Source: Sandaracinus sp.
GTDB lineage: Bacteria; Myxococcota_A; Polyangia; Polyangiales; Houyiibacteriaceae
DNA length: 43,540 bases
Direction of reading: 5' to 3'
NCBI GenBank assembly: GCA_020633125.1
Contig: JACKEH010000039.1
Coordinates: 1 to 43,540 of the forward strand
The translations under genes and the position numbers were made by a program. The number at the start of each line of letters is the position of its first letter. Positions within the stretch are counted from its first letter, which is position 1. Positions 31,681 to 39,077 of this stretch are shown piece by piece. Under the pieces are notes generated by a model. It did not search any database. It was not told where the DNA came from and worked only from the letters and a program-made list of their open reading frames with translations.

Positions 31681-33531
31681 ATGCGACTCTCCCTGGCCCT
31701 CGTCCTCGGCGCTCTCGGCTTGGCGGTCGCGGCCGCGGGCTGCCCCCGAGACACCGAAGGCGGCACGCTGCCCCTCCTGACGACGGAGGATCCGGTCGCT
31801 GAACAGGCGCTTCGTGACGCCGAGCAGGCGGTGACCGAAGGAGATCTCACGAACGGCGAAGAGCGGTATCGGGCGTTTCTGCGCGACCACGCCGCCGACC
31901 CGCTCGTCGCCGTCGCCAAACTGGACCTCGGGCGTCTTCTGCTCGCGACGTCGCGTCCCGCCGAGGCCCGCCCCCTCTTCCAGGAGGTCGCGACGCACGA
32001 CGACCCGCGGCTCGCGGAGCGTGCGCGCTTGCACGAAGGCGTCGCGGCGCAGCTGGTCGGCGACTCGGCGGAGGCGCTCGCGTTGCTGAGCCCGCTGGTC
32101 GATCGAACCGTCGATCCGGAAGAGACCCAGCTCCTGCTGCGCACGCTCGCGGCGGCGCGGTTGAGCACGGGCGATCGAGCGGGCGCCGTCGAAGCCCTCG
32201 ACGCGCTTCTCCGCCAACGCCTCGACGAGACCGTGCGCGACGAGACGCGGCAAGAGCTGCAGGCGCTCACGGAGCAGCTCACCGCCGAAGAAGCGAACGA
32301 GCTCGCGACGCGCCTCGAGCATGGCGGCGAGGCGTGGCCCATCGTCGCTCGGCGCGCGATGCGGGAGGCCTTCACCGCCGGCCAGCTCGCACGGGTGCGT
32401 GAGCTCGGTGGCCAGCTGCGCGCCGAGCGTGTGCCCCTCGACGCCGAGCTTCAGAGCATGGCGCTTCGCGCCGAGCGCACGGGGCGCGTCGACCCGAACG
32501 CGATTGGCGCGATCCTCCCGCTCAGCGGCCGGGGCCGGGAGGTCGGACAGCTCGCGTTGCAAGCGCTCATGCTCGCGGCGGGGCAGCCTGCCGACGGACC
32601 GCGAGTCGGCGGACCGCGCCTCTTCTTCCGCGACACGGCGGGCGACCCGGAGACCGCCGCTCGAGCCGTCGACGACCTCGTCACGCTCCACCAGGTCGTG
32701 GCCATCGTCGGGCCCTTCGATTCGCGTGCGGCCACCGTCGCTGCGCGACGCGCCGAAGAGCTCGGCGTGCCGCTCTTCACCCTCACGCCCGATGCGCGCG
32801 TGGTCGAGGCGGGCTCGTTCGTCTTCCGCGCCGCTCCGACGCCGGCCGAAGAGGCCGAAGCATTGCTGCGGCACGCGAAGCGGCACGGTGCGCAATCGAT
32901 CGCGGTGCTCGCGCCCGAGCACGCCTACGGGCAAGCGATGGCCGAAGCCGCGCGCAACCTCGCGGAACGCGAGGGGCTCACGGTCGCGGGCGTGGTCTTG
33001 TACCCCGCCGGCGCGACGAGCTTTCGCGAGCCCCTCGAGCAGCTTCGCGCCCTTCGCTTCGACGCGCTGCTCGTCCCCGATCACGCACGCGCGGTCTCGC
33101 TGGTCGCCCCTTCGCTGGCCGCGGCGGGCATCGGCACCGACCGGCCGCTGCGCTTGTTGCTCCCGAGCGTCGGTTACGACGCGGGCTTGGCGCGGAGCAC
33201 GGGACGCTACCTGCAGGGCGCGTGGATCTCGCGGCCCTTCCACCCCGACGCAGCCGACGGCGAAGCGCGCCGTTTTCGCGAGGCCTTCGTGGCCCGCTAC
33301 CGCCGCGAGCCCGACCTCTTGGCGGCCCTCGCCCGCGACGTCTTCGAGCTCGTGCGCCGTTCGGCCGAGGGGCTTCCCGAGGCGGAGGCGTCGCGCCAAA
33401 TCGTCCGCACACGGATGGCGGAAGCGAACGCGCCGACCGCGACCTCGCTGAGCGGATTCTCGGCGGCTCGTGGCCCGCGCCAAGCGACGGCGGTCTACGA
33501 GCTGCGCGGCGACACCCTCGTCCGCGAGTGA
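31681..33531 (+). CDS. LpoA/LppC-like lipoprotein (TPR plus periplasmic binding domain)
   Basis: The 616-residue protein has a lipobox-like GLAVAAAGC, then TPR-like helices (about 35-260) with pairs such as ALRDAEQAVTEGDLTNGEERYRAFL. The C-terminal half is a periplasmic binding (type 1) fold from GAILPLSGRGREVGQLALQALMLA through VVAIVGPFDSRAATVAA to FDALLVPDHARAVSLVAP. This combination matches LpoA/LppC, outer-membrane activators of penicillin-binding proteins, but an ABC-type amino-acid receptor is an alternative. TAGGGT lies 7 bases before ATG 31681 and there is no Shine-Dalgarno. The frame runs upstream, but only 31681 gives the lipoprotein signal. Confidence 0.8.
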   Translation: MRLSLALVLGALGLAVAAAGCPRDTEGGTLPLLTTEDPVAEQALRDAEQAVTEGDLTNGEERYRAFLRDHAADPLVAVAKLDLGRLLLATSRPAEARPLFQEVATHDDPRLAERARLHEGVAAQLVGDSAEALALLSPLVDRTVDPEETQLLLRTLAAARLSTGDRAGAVEALDALLRQRLDETVRDETRQELQALTEQLTAEEANELATRLEHGGEAWPIVARRAMREAFTAGQLARVRELGGQLRAERVPLDAELQSMALRAERTGRVDPNAIGAILPLSGRGREVGQLALQALMLAAGQPADGPRVGGPRLFFRDTAGDPETAARAVDDLVTLHQVVAIVGPFDSRAATVAARRAEELGVPLFTLTPDARVVEAGSFVFRAAPTPAEEAEALLRHAKRHGAQSIAVLAPEHAYGQAMAEAARNLAEREGLTVAGVVLYPAGATSFREPLEQLRALRFDALLVPDHARAVSLVAPSLAAAGIGTDRPLRLLLPSVGYDAGLARSTGRYLQGAWISRPFHPDAADGEARRFREAFVARYRREPDLLAALARDVFELVRRSAEGLPEAEASRQIVRTRMAEANAPTATSLSGFSAARGPRQATAVYELRGDTLVRE

Positions 33532-33582
33532 CGCGCTTCGGGCAACCCGCGCGTCCGGGCGACCCGCGTCGCGTCCGGCGCG

Positions 33583-34815
33583 TCACTTCAAGACGAAGAA
33601 CGCGATCAGCCCGCCGACCAAGGCGAGCACCGCCACGGCGGCGATCACGATGCCGGCCTTCGAGGGCGCGGGCGGAATCCCGGCCGGCTCCTCGGGCGAC
33701 GACATCGTCCGAACGGTCGCGCGATCGCGCTGGGGCGACGCATCCGTCGACGGGGCCGGCGAGGCCGCCTCGGGCGCACCGAAGGGTTGCGCCGCGGGCG
33801 GGGTCGCGCTGTTCAGCTGCTCGGCGAGCTCGTCTTGGGAAAGCGCCGCGACCGCCTTCGGGTCTGCCGACAAACCGAGGCTCTTCACGACCTCGCGCGC
33901 GAGCTCGCCCGCGGACGAAGGGCGCTGCGTCTTGTCTTTCTTCACGCCACGAAGGACCGCGTCGTCGAAGCTGGCCGGGACCCCCGGACGAAGCTGGCCG
34001 GGAGGCGCAGGGTCCTCGTTGACGATCTTCATGAGGATCTGGGCGACGTTCGCGCCTTCGAACGCGACCTTGCCCGTGGCCATCTCCCACGCGATCGCCG
34101 CGGCGGCGAAGACGTCCGTGCGCTGGTCGACGTCGAGCTTCCCCATCGCCTGCTCGGGCGACATGTAATAGGGCGAGCCGAGCGTCGTGCCGAAGGCCGT
34201 GAGCTTCGCGCCGGTCTCCATCTGCAGCTTCACCGAGCCGAAATCGAGGACCTTCACTTCGTCGCCTTGCTCGCTGCGCGCGAGGAAGACGTTGTCCGGC
34301 TTGAGATCGCGGTGGACGAAGCCGTACGAGTGGGCGTGATCGAGCGCCTCGCAGAGCTGGCAGAGGATGCGCACCAGACGCGCGACCGGCATCGGCCCGC
34401 TCTTCTCGAGCGCGCGGCTGAGCTCCTCGCCCTCGAGGTACTCCATCGTGAGGAACCACGAGCCGTCGCCGGTCTCGCCGAAGTCGATGACCTTCACGAT
34501 GCCGGGATGGTCCATCTCGGCCGCGGTCTCGTGCTCGCGCTTGAAGCGCTCGACCGCCACCTGATCGCGCGCGACGTCGTCGTGAAGAACCTTCACGGCG
34601 ACGCGCTGCTTCGACTCGACGTGCCGGCCCTCGTAGACGCGCCCCATCGCGCCGTCGGCGACCCGCGCCGCGAGGACGTAATCGCCGAGCTGCGTTCCGA
34701 GCCGGCGGTCGAAGTCCGACGGATCCTGCTCTTGGACCGTGATGGCGCCGTCATGTCCGCAGAAGAACATGTCGTCGCCGTAGACGGTCGCGCACCGGGG
34801 GCACTGCCTGGCCAC
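33583..34815 (-). CDS. Ser/Thr protein kinase with N-terminal zinc ribbon and C-terminal membrane anchor
   Basis: A short zinc-ribbon-like start (C5-x2-C8...C19-G-H) is followed by a full kinase domain: VADGAMGRVYEG glycine loop, AVKVL lysine, HRDLKPDNVFL catalytic loop, VLDFGSVK and MSPEQAMG activation segment. A Gln/Pro/Ala-rich linker follows from about 290, and the last helix (AGIVIAAVAVLALVGGLIAFFVL) anchors the C-terminus. This is a typical myxobacterial PSTPK-like design; the zinc ribbon may sense or bind partners. It ends convergently with the LpoA-like gene, with a 51-base gap. TACCAT lies 7 bases before GTG 34815. Confidence 0.92.
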   Translation of the reverse strand: MARQCPRCATVYGDDMFFCGHDGAITVQEQDPSDFDRRLGTQLGDYVLAARVADGAMGRVYEGRHVESKQRVAVKVLHDDVARDQVAVERFKREHETAAEMDHPGIVKVIDFGETGDGSWFLTMEYLEGEELSRALEKSGPMPVARLVRILCQLCEALDHAHSYGFVHRDLKPDNVFLARSEQGDEVKVLDFGSVKLQMETGAKLTAFGTTLGSPYYMSPEQAMGKLDVDQRTDVFAAAAIAWEMATGKVAFEGANVAQILMKIVNEDPAPPGQLRPGVPASFDDAVLRGVKKDKTQRPSSAGELAREVVKSLGLSADPKAVAALSQDELAEQLNSATPPAAQPFGAPEAASPAPSTDASPQRDRATVRTMSSPEEPAGIPPAPSKAGIVIAAVAVLALVGGLIAFFVLK

Positions 34816-34822
34816 GGGCGCG

Positions 34823-34828
34823 ATGGTA
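34823..34828 (-). promoter_or_regulatory. -10-like box TACCAT before the zinc-ribbon kinase
   Basis: Seven bases before GTG 34815; no Shine-Dalgarno. Confidence 0.35.
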
Positions 34829-34905
34829 GCAGCCTTCCCCGCGCCCGCGAGTTCGGTTATTCCCGGCGCGGCAACACCCCCTGGCGCTGGTAAGCTCCGG
34901 CCCCG

Positions 34906-35086
34906 ATGACCTGGCTGAGGGAGGCGACCGGAGCGATCTTGGTGCTTCGCCGCGCTGGCGGCCTGCTTCTACGCCGTCGTGGAGCTGCGTGGGCACGACT
35001 ACGTGTCGGCCTTGGTGGTCGTCGTGGTCGCCCTGGCGCTCCTCGGGGCCGGCACGGAGCTGCTTCGCCCGAGCGTGGGGGAGTGA
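34906..35086 (+). pseudogene. Small two-helix membrane protein, interrupted by a single-base frameshift
   Basis: ATG 34906 reads MTWLREATGAILVL, a good membrane-helix start, and then becomes Arg-rich and non-coding-like. The frame one base away from about 34946 continues AALAACFYAVVELRGHDY and a second helix SALVVVVALALLGAG, ending GTELLRPSVGE. Together they make a plausible 59-residue protein with two helices. The stop (35084-35086) shares a base with the next ATG (TGATG), as expected for coupled genes. A one-base insertion around 34945-34950 explains the break. Whether this is a real mutation or a sequencing error is open. Confidence 0.5.
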
Positions 35087-35967
35087 TGCGGCGGGTCGCC
35101 CTCCTGCTCGTCCTGCTCGGCTGCGGTGACCCTTCGGAGGGACCCTCCACCGCGCGGACCACGGGGGATGCCGAGGTCGGCGGGGAGATCGTCGCGACCG
35201 TCGACGGGCATCCGATTCGTCTCGCGGACGTCGAAGCCGAGCTTCGGGCCGAGGGCGGAACCCCTCGCGAGGCGCTCGACGCCACCGTTCGACGCGAGCT
35301 CCTCGCCCTGGAAGCGGCACGCCACGGCTACGCCGAGCGGCGAGAGGTCCGACGCACGTTTCGTCAAGCCACGGTGCAGGCGTTGCTCGCGACGATCGAG
35401 CGCGAGCACCCGGCGGCGTCGATCTCCGAAGACGCGCTTCGACGCGCGTACGACGAAGCGGGAACACGCTTCGAGGTGCCCGAGCGGCGTTCGTCGCGGC
35501 ACCTGCTCGTCCGGGTGCCGGACGCGGGACGCGAGCGCGAGGCGCGCCGGGTGGCGTCCGCGATTCTCGCGGAGCTGGAGGCCGATCCCTCGAAGTTGGG
35601 AGGCGCTCGCCAGCCAAACCGAGCGCGACGGCTTCGCGCTCTTGGTGGAGGACGTGCCGCAGCCGTGGCACGCGACGGCTCACTCGAAACGGGCTACGCG
35701 GAGGTGCTCTTCGCGGGCGACGCGCCGGGCCTCCGCCCCGAACTCGCCCGCACCAGCTTCGGTTGGCACATCGTCGAAGTCGAAGCGATCACGCCCGCCA
35801 CCACACGCACCTTCGAGACGGTCGAAGGCGAGCTTCGTGAAGAGTTGCTCAACGGCGCGCGCTTCGCGGCGCTGAACGAGTTGATGGAGCGTCTCCACGA
35901 ACGCGTCACCATCGAGGTGGCGCCCACCGCGCTCGAGTCGATTCAGCGCGTGGAGATCGCCGAGTGA
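35086..35967 (+). CDS. Parvulin-type peptidyl-prolyl isomerase lipoprotein (with a shifted internal stretch)
   Basis: The start VALLLVLLGCG gives a lipoprotein. The N-terminal helical part (VDGHPIRLADVEAELRAEGG) is SurA-like, and the rotamase domain begins near EVPERRSSRHLLVRVPD and ends TSFGWHIVEVEAI. Between 35596 and 35674 the annotated frame reads LGGARQPNRARRLRALGGG with poor codon usage. The next frame reads WEALASQTERDGFALLVEDV, typical of this fold and with the usual G/C third positions. Two single-base changes of opposite sign would restore it. The isomerase would assist folding of exported or outer-membrane proteins. ATG 35086 overlaps the previous stop. Confidence 0.8.
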   Translation: MRRVALLLVLLGCGDPSEGPSTARTTGDAEVGGEIVATVDGHPIRLADVEAELRAEGGTPREALDATVRRELLALEAARHGYAERREVRRTFRQATVQALLATIEREHPAASISEDALRRAYDEAGTRFEVPERRSSRHLLVRVPDAGREREARRVASAILAELEADPSKLGGARQPNRARRLRALGGGRAAAVARDGSLETGYAEVLFAGDAPGLRPELARTSFGWHIVEVEAITPATTRTFETVEGELREELLNGARFAALNELMERLHERVTIEVAPTALESIQRVEIAE

Positions 35968-36662
35968 GCCGCAGCGAGCGGCCGCGACGTCCGTCTTCGA
36001 TGCCGCTGCGGGTGCGTGCCCCTTCGGAAGAAGCGGAGCGCGATCAGGTCGAGAGCAGCTTCACGCAGATCCTCCGGCGGCTGTGGATCGCCAACGTGGA
36101 CGTGCTCGCGGCGGTGCTCGTCGACGTCGACGGCGAGTGCGTCGACTACTGCAGCGCCCTCCCCCCCTTCGACGCGAAGGTCGCCGGCGCGCACCTGCGC
36201 GTGATCGTCGACGACGTGCGCCGGTTCATGGAGCGCATCGGCGGGGCCGAGCCTTCACGCATCGAGATTCACGGCAGCGAGCGCGACCTCGTCGCGCGTC
36301 GTCTCGGCGACGGATACCTGCTTGTCGTCGTGACCAACGCCACCGGCACCGACCAAGCCCTGCTCGCGGACGTGGAGTCCGTCGCCGAAGCGCTCCGGAG
36401 CGAAGCCGGGTTGAGCACTCCGGGGTGGGATCCGACCGCGGACCTCGAGGTGCACGTCCGACGCGCCACCGGCTGGGAGTTCGCCCCACGCGCCTTCGTC
36501 GAAGACGGACGCACCCACGAGATCGCGTCCGTCCTGGGCCGCTGGGAGGAGTCCGGCCCGCTCGCCGGCGACCACCTCGTCTGCTTCCGCGTGCAGACCG
36601 AAGGCGGGACCGAGGCGACCCTGGCCTACGACCCGATCGAGAAACGCTGGCTGCGCTGGTAG
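35964..36662 (+). CDS. Roadblock/LC7-like domain protein
   Basis: The 232-residue product has a central Roadblock/LC7-like fold: QILRRLWIANVDVLAAVLVDVDGECVDYCSAL, VAGAHLRVIVDDVRRFM and RIEIHGSERDLVARRLGDGYLLVVVTN, as in MglB, which regulates small GTPases. The C-terminal 100 residues are not recognised. GTG 35964 overlaps the isomerase stop by four bases, so it belongs to the coupled 34906-36662 set. No Ras-like GTPase is adjacent. Confidence 0.75.
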   Translation: MSRSERPRRPSSMPLRVRAPSEEAERDQVESSFTQILRRLWIANVDVLAAVLVDVDGECVDYCSALPPFDAKVAGAHLRVIVDDVRRFMERIGGAEPSRIEIHGSERDLVARRLGDGYLLVVVTNATGTDQALLADVESVAEALRSEAGLSTPGWDPTADLEVHVRRATGWEFAPRAFVEDGRTHEIASVLGRWEESGPLAGDHLVCFRVQTEGGTEATLAYDPIEKRWLRW

Positions 36663-36931
36663 TCGACAAGCGCCCGCTGCGCCGGTAGCGACGCGGCTGG
36701 GGAGCAACGGCCGAACTCGGCAGAGGCCCATACGAGAAACGAACTCGATGCGGTTCGGCGTCAGCAAACAAGGCGGCGCAGCACGAAGGCTGGGGATGCC
36801 CCCGCGGCGGGCGCGCAGCGCCCAAGAGCGACCCGAGGTTCGCTTGCCAGAGGCAAGCGGACGAGGAGAGGGGCCGGCGGGGAAACCTCCCCGCCCTCGT
36901 GAGCGGAGGCCGCCAGGCCGCAGCGAACAGA
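36663..36931. other. Hairpin-rich convergent intergenic region
   Basis: This 269-base stretch has no gene. It has two perfect 8-bp stems: CGCTTGCC/GGCAAGCG with loop AGA (36841-36859), and GGCGGGGA/TCCCCGCC with loop AACC (36876-36895). It may hold terminators for both flanking genes, though no T-run follows either stem. Confidence 0.55.
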
Positions 36932-38854
36932 CTACGTCATGCCGTAGCCCTTGAGCTTCTTGTGCAGCCCCTCGCGCGTGATGCCGAGCGTCTTCGCGGT
37001 CGCGCTCTTGTTGTTGTCGTGGTCCTCGAGCGCCTCCCGGAGGATCTGCTTTTCGACGTGCTCGACCATCTCTTTGAGCGTGCCCTTGATCGTCTTGAAA
37101 CGACCGGCGGTGGCTTCTTCGGATTGGCGAATGCGCGGGCTCAGGTGCGTGGGCTGAATGAAGCCGTCGTCGTCGACCTGGATGACGAGGCGTTGCACCT
37201 CGTTCTCGAGCTCACGCACGTTGCCCGGCCACGGGTAGCCCTGCATCTGCTCCATCGCCTGCTGCGAGAAGCCGCGCACCGTGCGTCCGAACTCCTCCGC
37301 GTAGCGCTTGAGGAAATGCCCCGCGAGCAGCGGAATGTCCTCACGTCGCTCGCGCAGCGAGGGCAAGCGAAGCGGGAAGACCTTGAGGCGGTAGTAGAGG
37401 TCCTCGCGGAAACGCCCTTCCCGCACCTCGGTCTCGAGGTCGCGGTTCGTGGCCGCCACGATGCGCACGTCGACCTTTCGCGGGTGGTTCGCGCCGACGG
37501 GTCGAACCTCGCCTTCCTGCAGGACGCGCAGGAGCTTCGCCTGCAGCGTCAGCGGCATCTCGCCGACCTCGTCGAGGAAGAGCGTGCCTTCGTGCGCGAG
37601 CTCGAAGAGGCCCTTCTTGTCGTCGGTCGCGCCCGTGAACGACCCCTTCTTGTGCCCGAAGAGCTCGCTCTCGAGCAGGTTCTCCGGCAGCGCGGCGCAG
37701 TTCTGCGCCACGAAGAGCTTCTCGCGACGGTTGGACCAGTAGTGCACGGCGCTCGAGACGAGCTCCTTGCCCGTGCCGGTCTCGCCTTCGATGAGCACGG
37801 TCACGCGGGTGTCGACGACCTTCTTGAGCTGATCGAAGAGCGACTTCATCGCGCGGCTCTCGCCGATGATCCCGTCGAAGCGGCGACGCTCCTCGCGACG
37901 CTTGAGGTAGACGTTCTCGGTGCGCTGACGCTCTTCGGCACCACGAAGCCGCGTGACCAAGCGGGTGTTGGCGAACGCGAGGCTCGCGCTCTGCGCGAGG
38001 AGCGCCAGCAGGTCGAGGTCCGACTCCTTGAAGAGGCCCTTGGCCGCGCGGTTGTCGACCTGGAGCACGCCGAGAATCTCGTCGCCCTGCCAGAGCGGCA
38101 CGCCGATGGTCGACAGGATCTGCGCCGCCATCAGCGAGGCGGTCTCTCCGACGTCGCGCCGCGCGTCCGCCGCGAGCACCGCCGCGCGGTCCTGCACGAC
38201 CTTCTTGAAGACGCTGCGCGTGATCGGAACCGCCTCCGCGCTCGCGCCCACGTCGCGAATTCGGGTGCCCACCGGCACGTAGCGCGACGAGCGCTTCGTC
38301 TTGCCCTCTTCGTCCTCACGAAGCGCCACCGTCACGTGGGTCGCGCGCGAGAGGAAACGAAAGACCTGCGCAGCCACCACGTCGATGGCTTGCTCGAGCT
38401 CGAGCACGGCGCTGATGGCGCGCTGCGCCTCGTAGAGCGAGTGAAGCAGCTCGCGGTCGACCGCTTGCTCGACCTCGCCGAGGTCGGCGACCTGGCGCAC
38501 CGAGACGATGCGCGCCCCGTCGTCTTCGTCGTCGAGCGTGATCGAGACGTGCACCGCGCCGCTGGCCTCGCCGAGCTGCAGCACGTCGCCCGAGAGCAGC
38601 ACGACCTCGCGACCCGGCTGCGCAGCGAGGTCGAGCAGCTCGCTCCCCCGGGCGACGCGGGTGCCGTTGGTGCTGTGGTGATCGCGCAGGACCCAATGCT
38701 CGCCGTTGAACGCGATCGACGCGTGCTCGCCCGACACGTGGTGGTCCGTGACGACGAGATCGTTTCGGTCCGCACGTCCGATCCGCACGAGGTCTTGGTC
38801 GGACTCCACGGTCCTCCCCACCTCCTGCCCCCGGAGCACCTCGAGCCGAATCAT
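36932..38854 (-). CDS. FHA-GAF sigma-54-dependent transcriptional activator
   Basis: Domains in order: FHA (RIGRADRNDLVVTDHHVSGEHA, about 1-95), GAF (about 130-300), sigma-54 AAA+ with Walker A GETGTGKE, GSFTGA as the GAFTGA loop, Walker B LFLDEVGEM and LFGHKKGS, and a Fis-type HTH at the C-terminus (NNKSATAKTLGITREGLHKKL). FHA binds phosphothreonine, so a Ser/Thr kinase may control it. The design is the common myxobacterial enhancer-binding protein. ATG 38854 is chosen because the FHA fold starts immediately and GAGG lies upstream; the frame is open 43 codons further. Confidence 0.93.
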   Translation of the reverse strand: MIRLEVLRGQEVGRTVESDQDLVRIGRADRNDLVVTDHHVSGEHASIAFNGEHWVLRDHHSTNGTRVARGSELLDLAAQPGREVVLLSGDVLQLGEASGAVHVSITLDDEDDGARIVSVRQVADLGEVEQAVDRELLHSLYEAQRAISAVLELEQAIDVVAAQVFRFLSRATHVTVALREDEEGKTKRSSRYVPVGTRIRDVGASAEAVPITRSVFKKVVQDRAAVLAADARRDVGETASLMAAQILSTIGVPLWQGDEILGVLQVDNRAAKGLFKESDLDLLALLAQSASLAFANTRLVTRLRGAEERQRTENVYLKRREERRRFDGIIGESRAMKSLFDQLKKVVDTRVTVLIEGETGTGKELVSSAVHYWSNRREKLFVAQNCAALPENLLESELFGHKKGSFTGATDDKKGLFELAHEGTLFLDEVGEMPLTLQAKLLRVLQEGEVRPVGANHPRKVDVRIVAATNRDLETEVREGRFREDLYYRLKVFPLRLPSLRERREDIPLLAGHFLKRYAEEFGRTVRGFSQQAMEQMQGYPWPGNVRELENEVQRLVIQVDDDGFIQPTHLSPRIRQSEEATAGRFKTIKGTLKEMVEHVEKQILREALEDHDNNKSATAKTLGITREGLHKKLKGYGMT

Positions 38855-39039
38855 GAACACCTCGAAAGCAACACGGGACCTGGCCCGTCGAGCAGGACCG
38901 ACCCTGCGGTTGAACGCGCCTCGTGCGTGGCACGAGGTCTCGAGCGCACCTTCCCGAGCCGCTCGAATCCCCTCCCCTAACACTCACGGGGCCCAAGGGC
39001 ACGGACCTCGGGGCTCCGAGGGATCGGAGGCCCCATGCG

Positions 39040-39069
39040 CGAAGGGCGCGACCTCCGTCGCGCCCTTCG
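39040..39069 (-). terminator. Perfect 13-bp hairpin after the HEAT lipoprotein
   Basis: CGAAGGGCGCGAC (39040-39052) and GTCGCGCCCTTCG (39057-39069) with a 4-base loop, 8 bases past the HEAT gene stop on the minus strand. No T-run follows, so termination is inferred. Confidence 0.5.
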
Positions 39070-39077
39070 TCGTGAGC

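Noticed and set aside
36932..38983. Sigma-54 promoters (TGGCAC-N5-TTGC) near the enhancer-binding protein
   Set aside because: I looked upstream of this gene and of the HEAT lipoprotein and found no convincing match.
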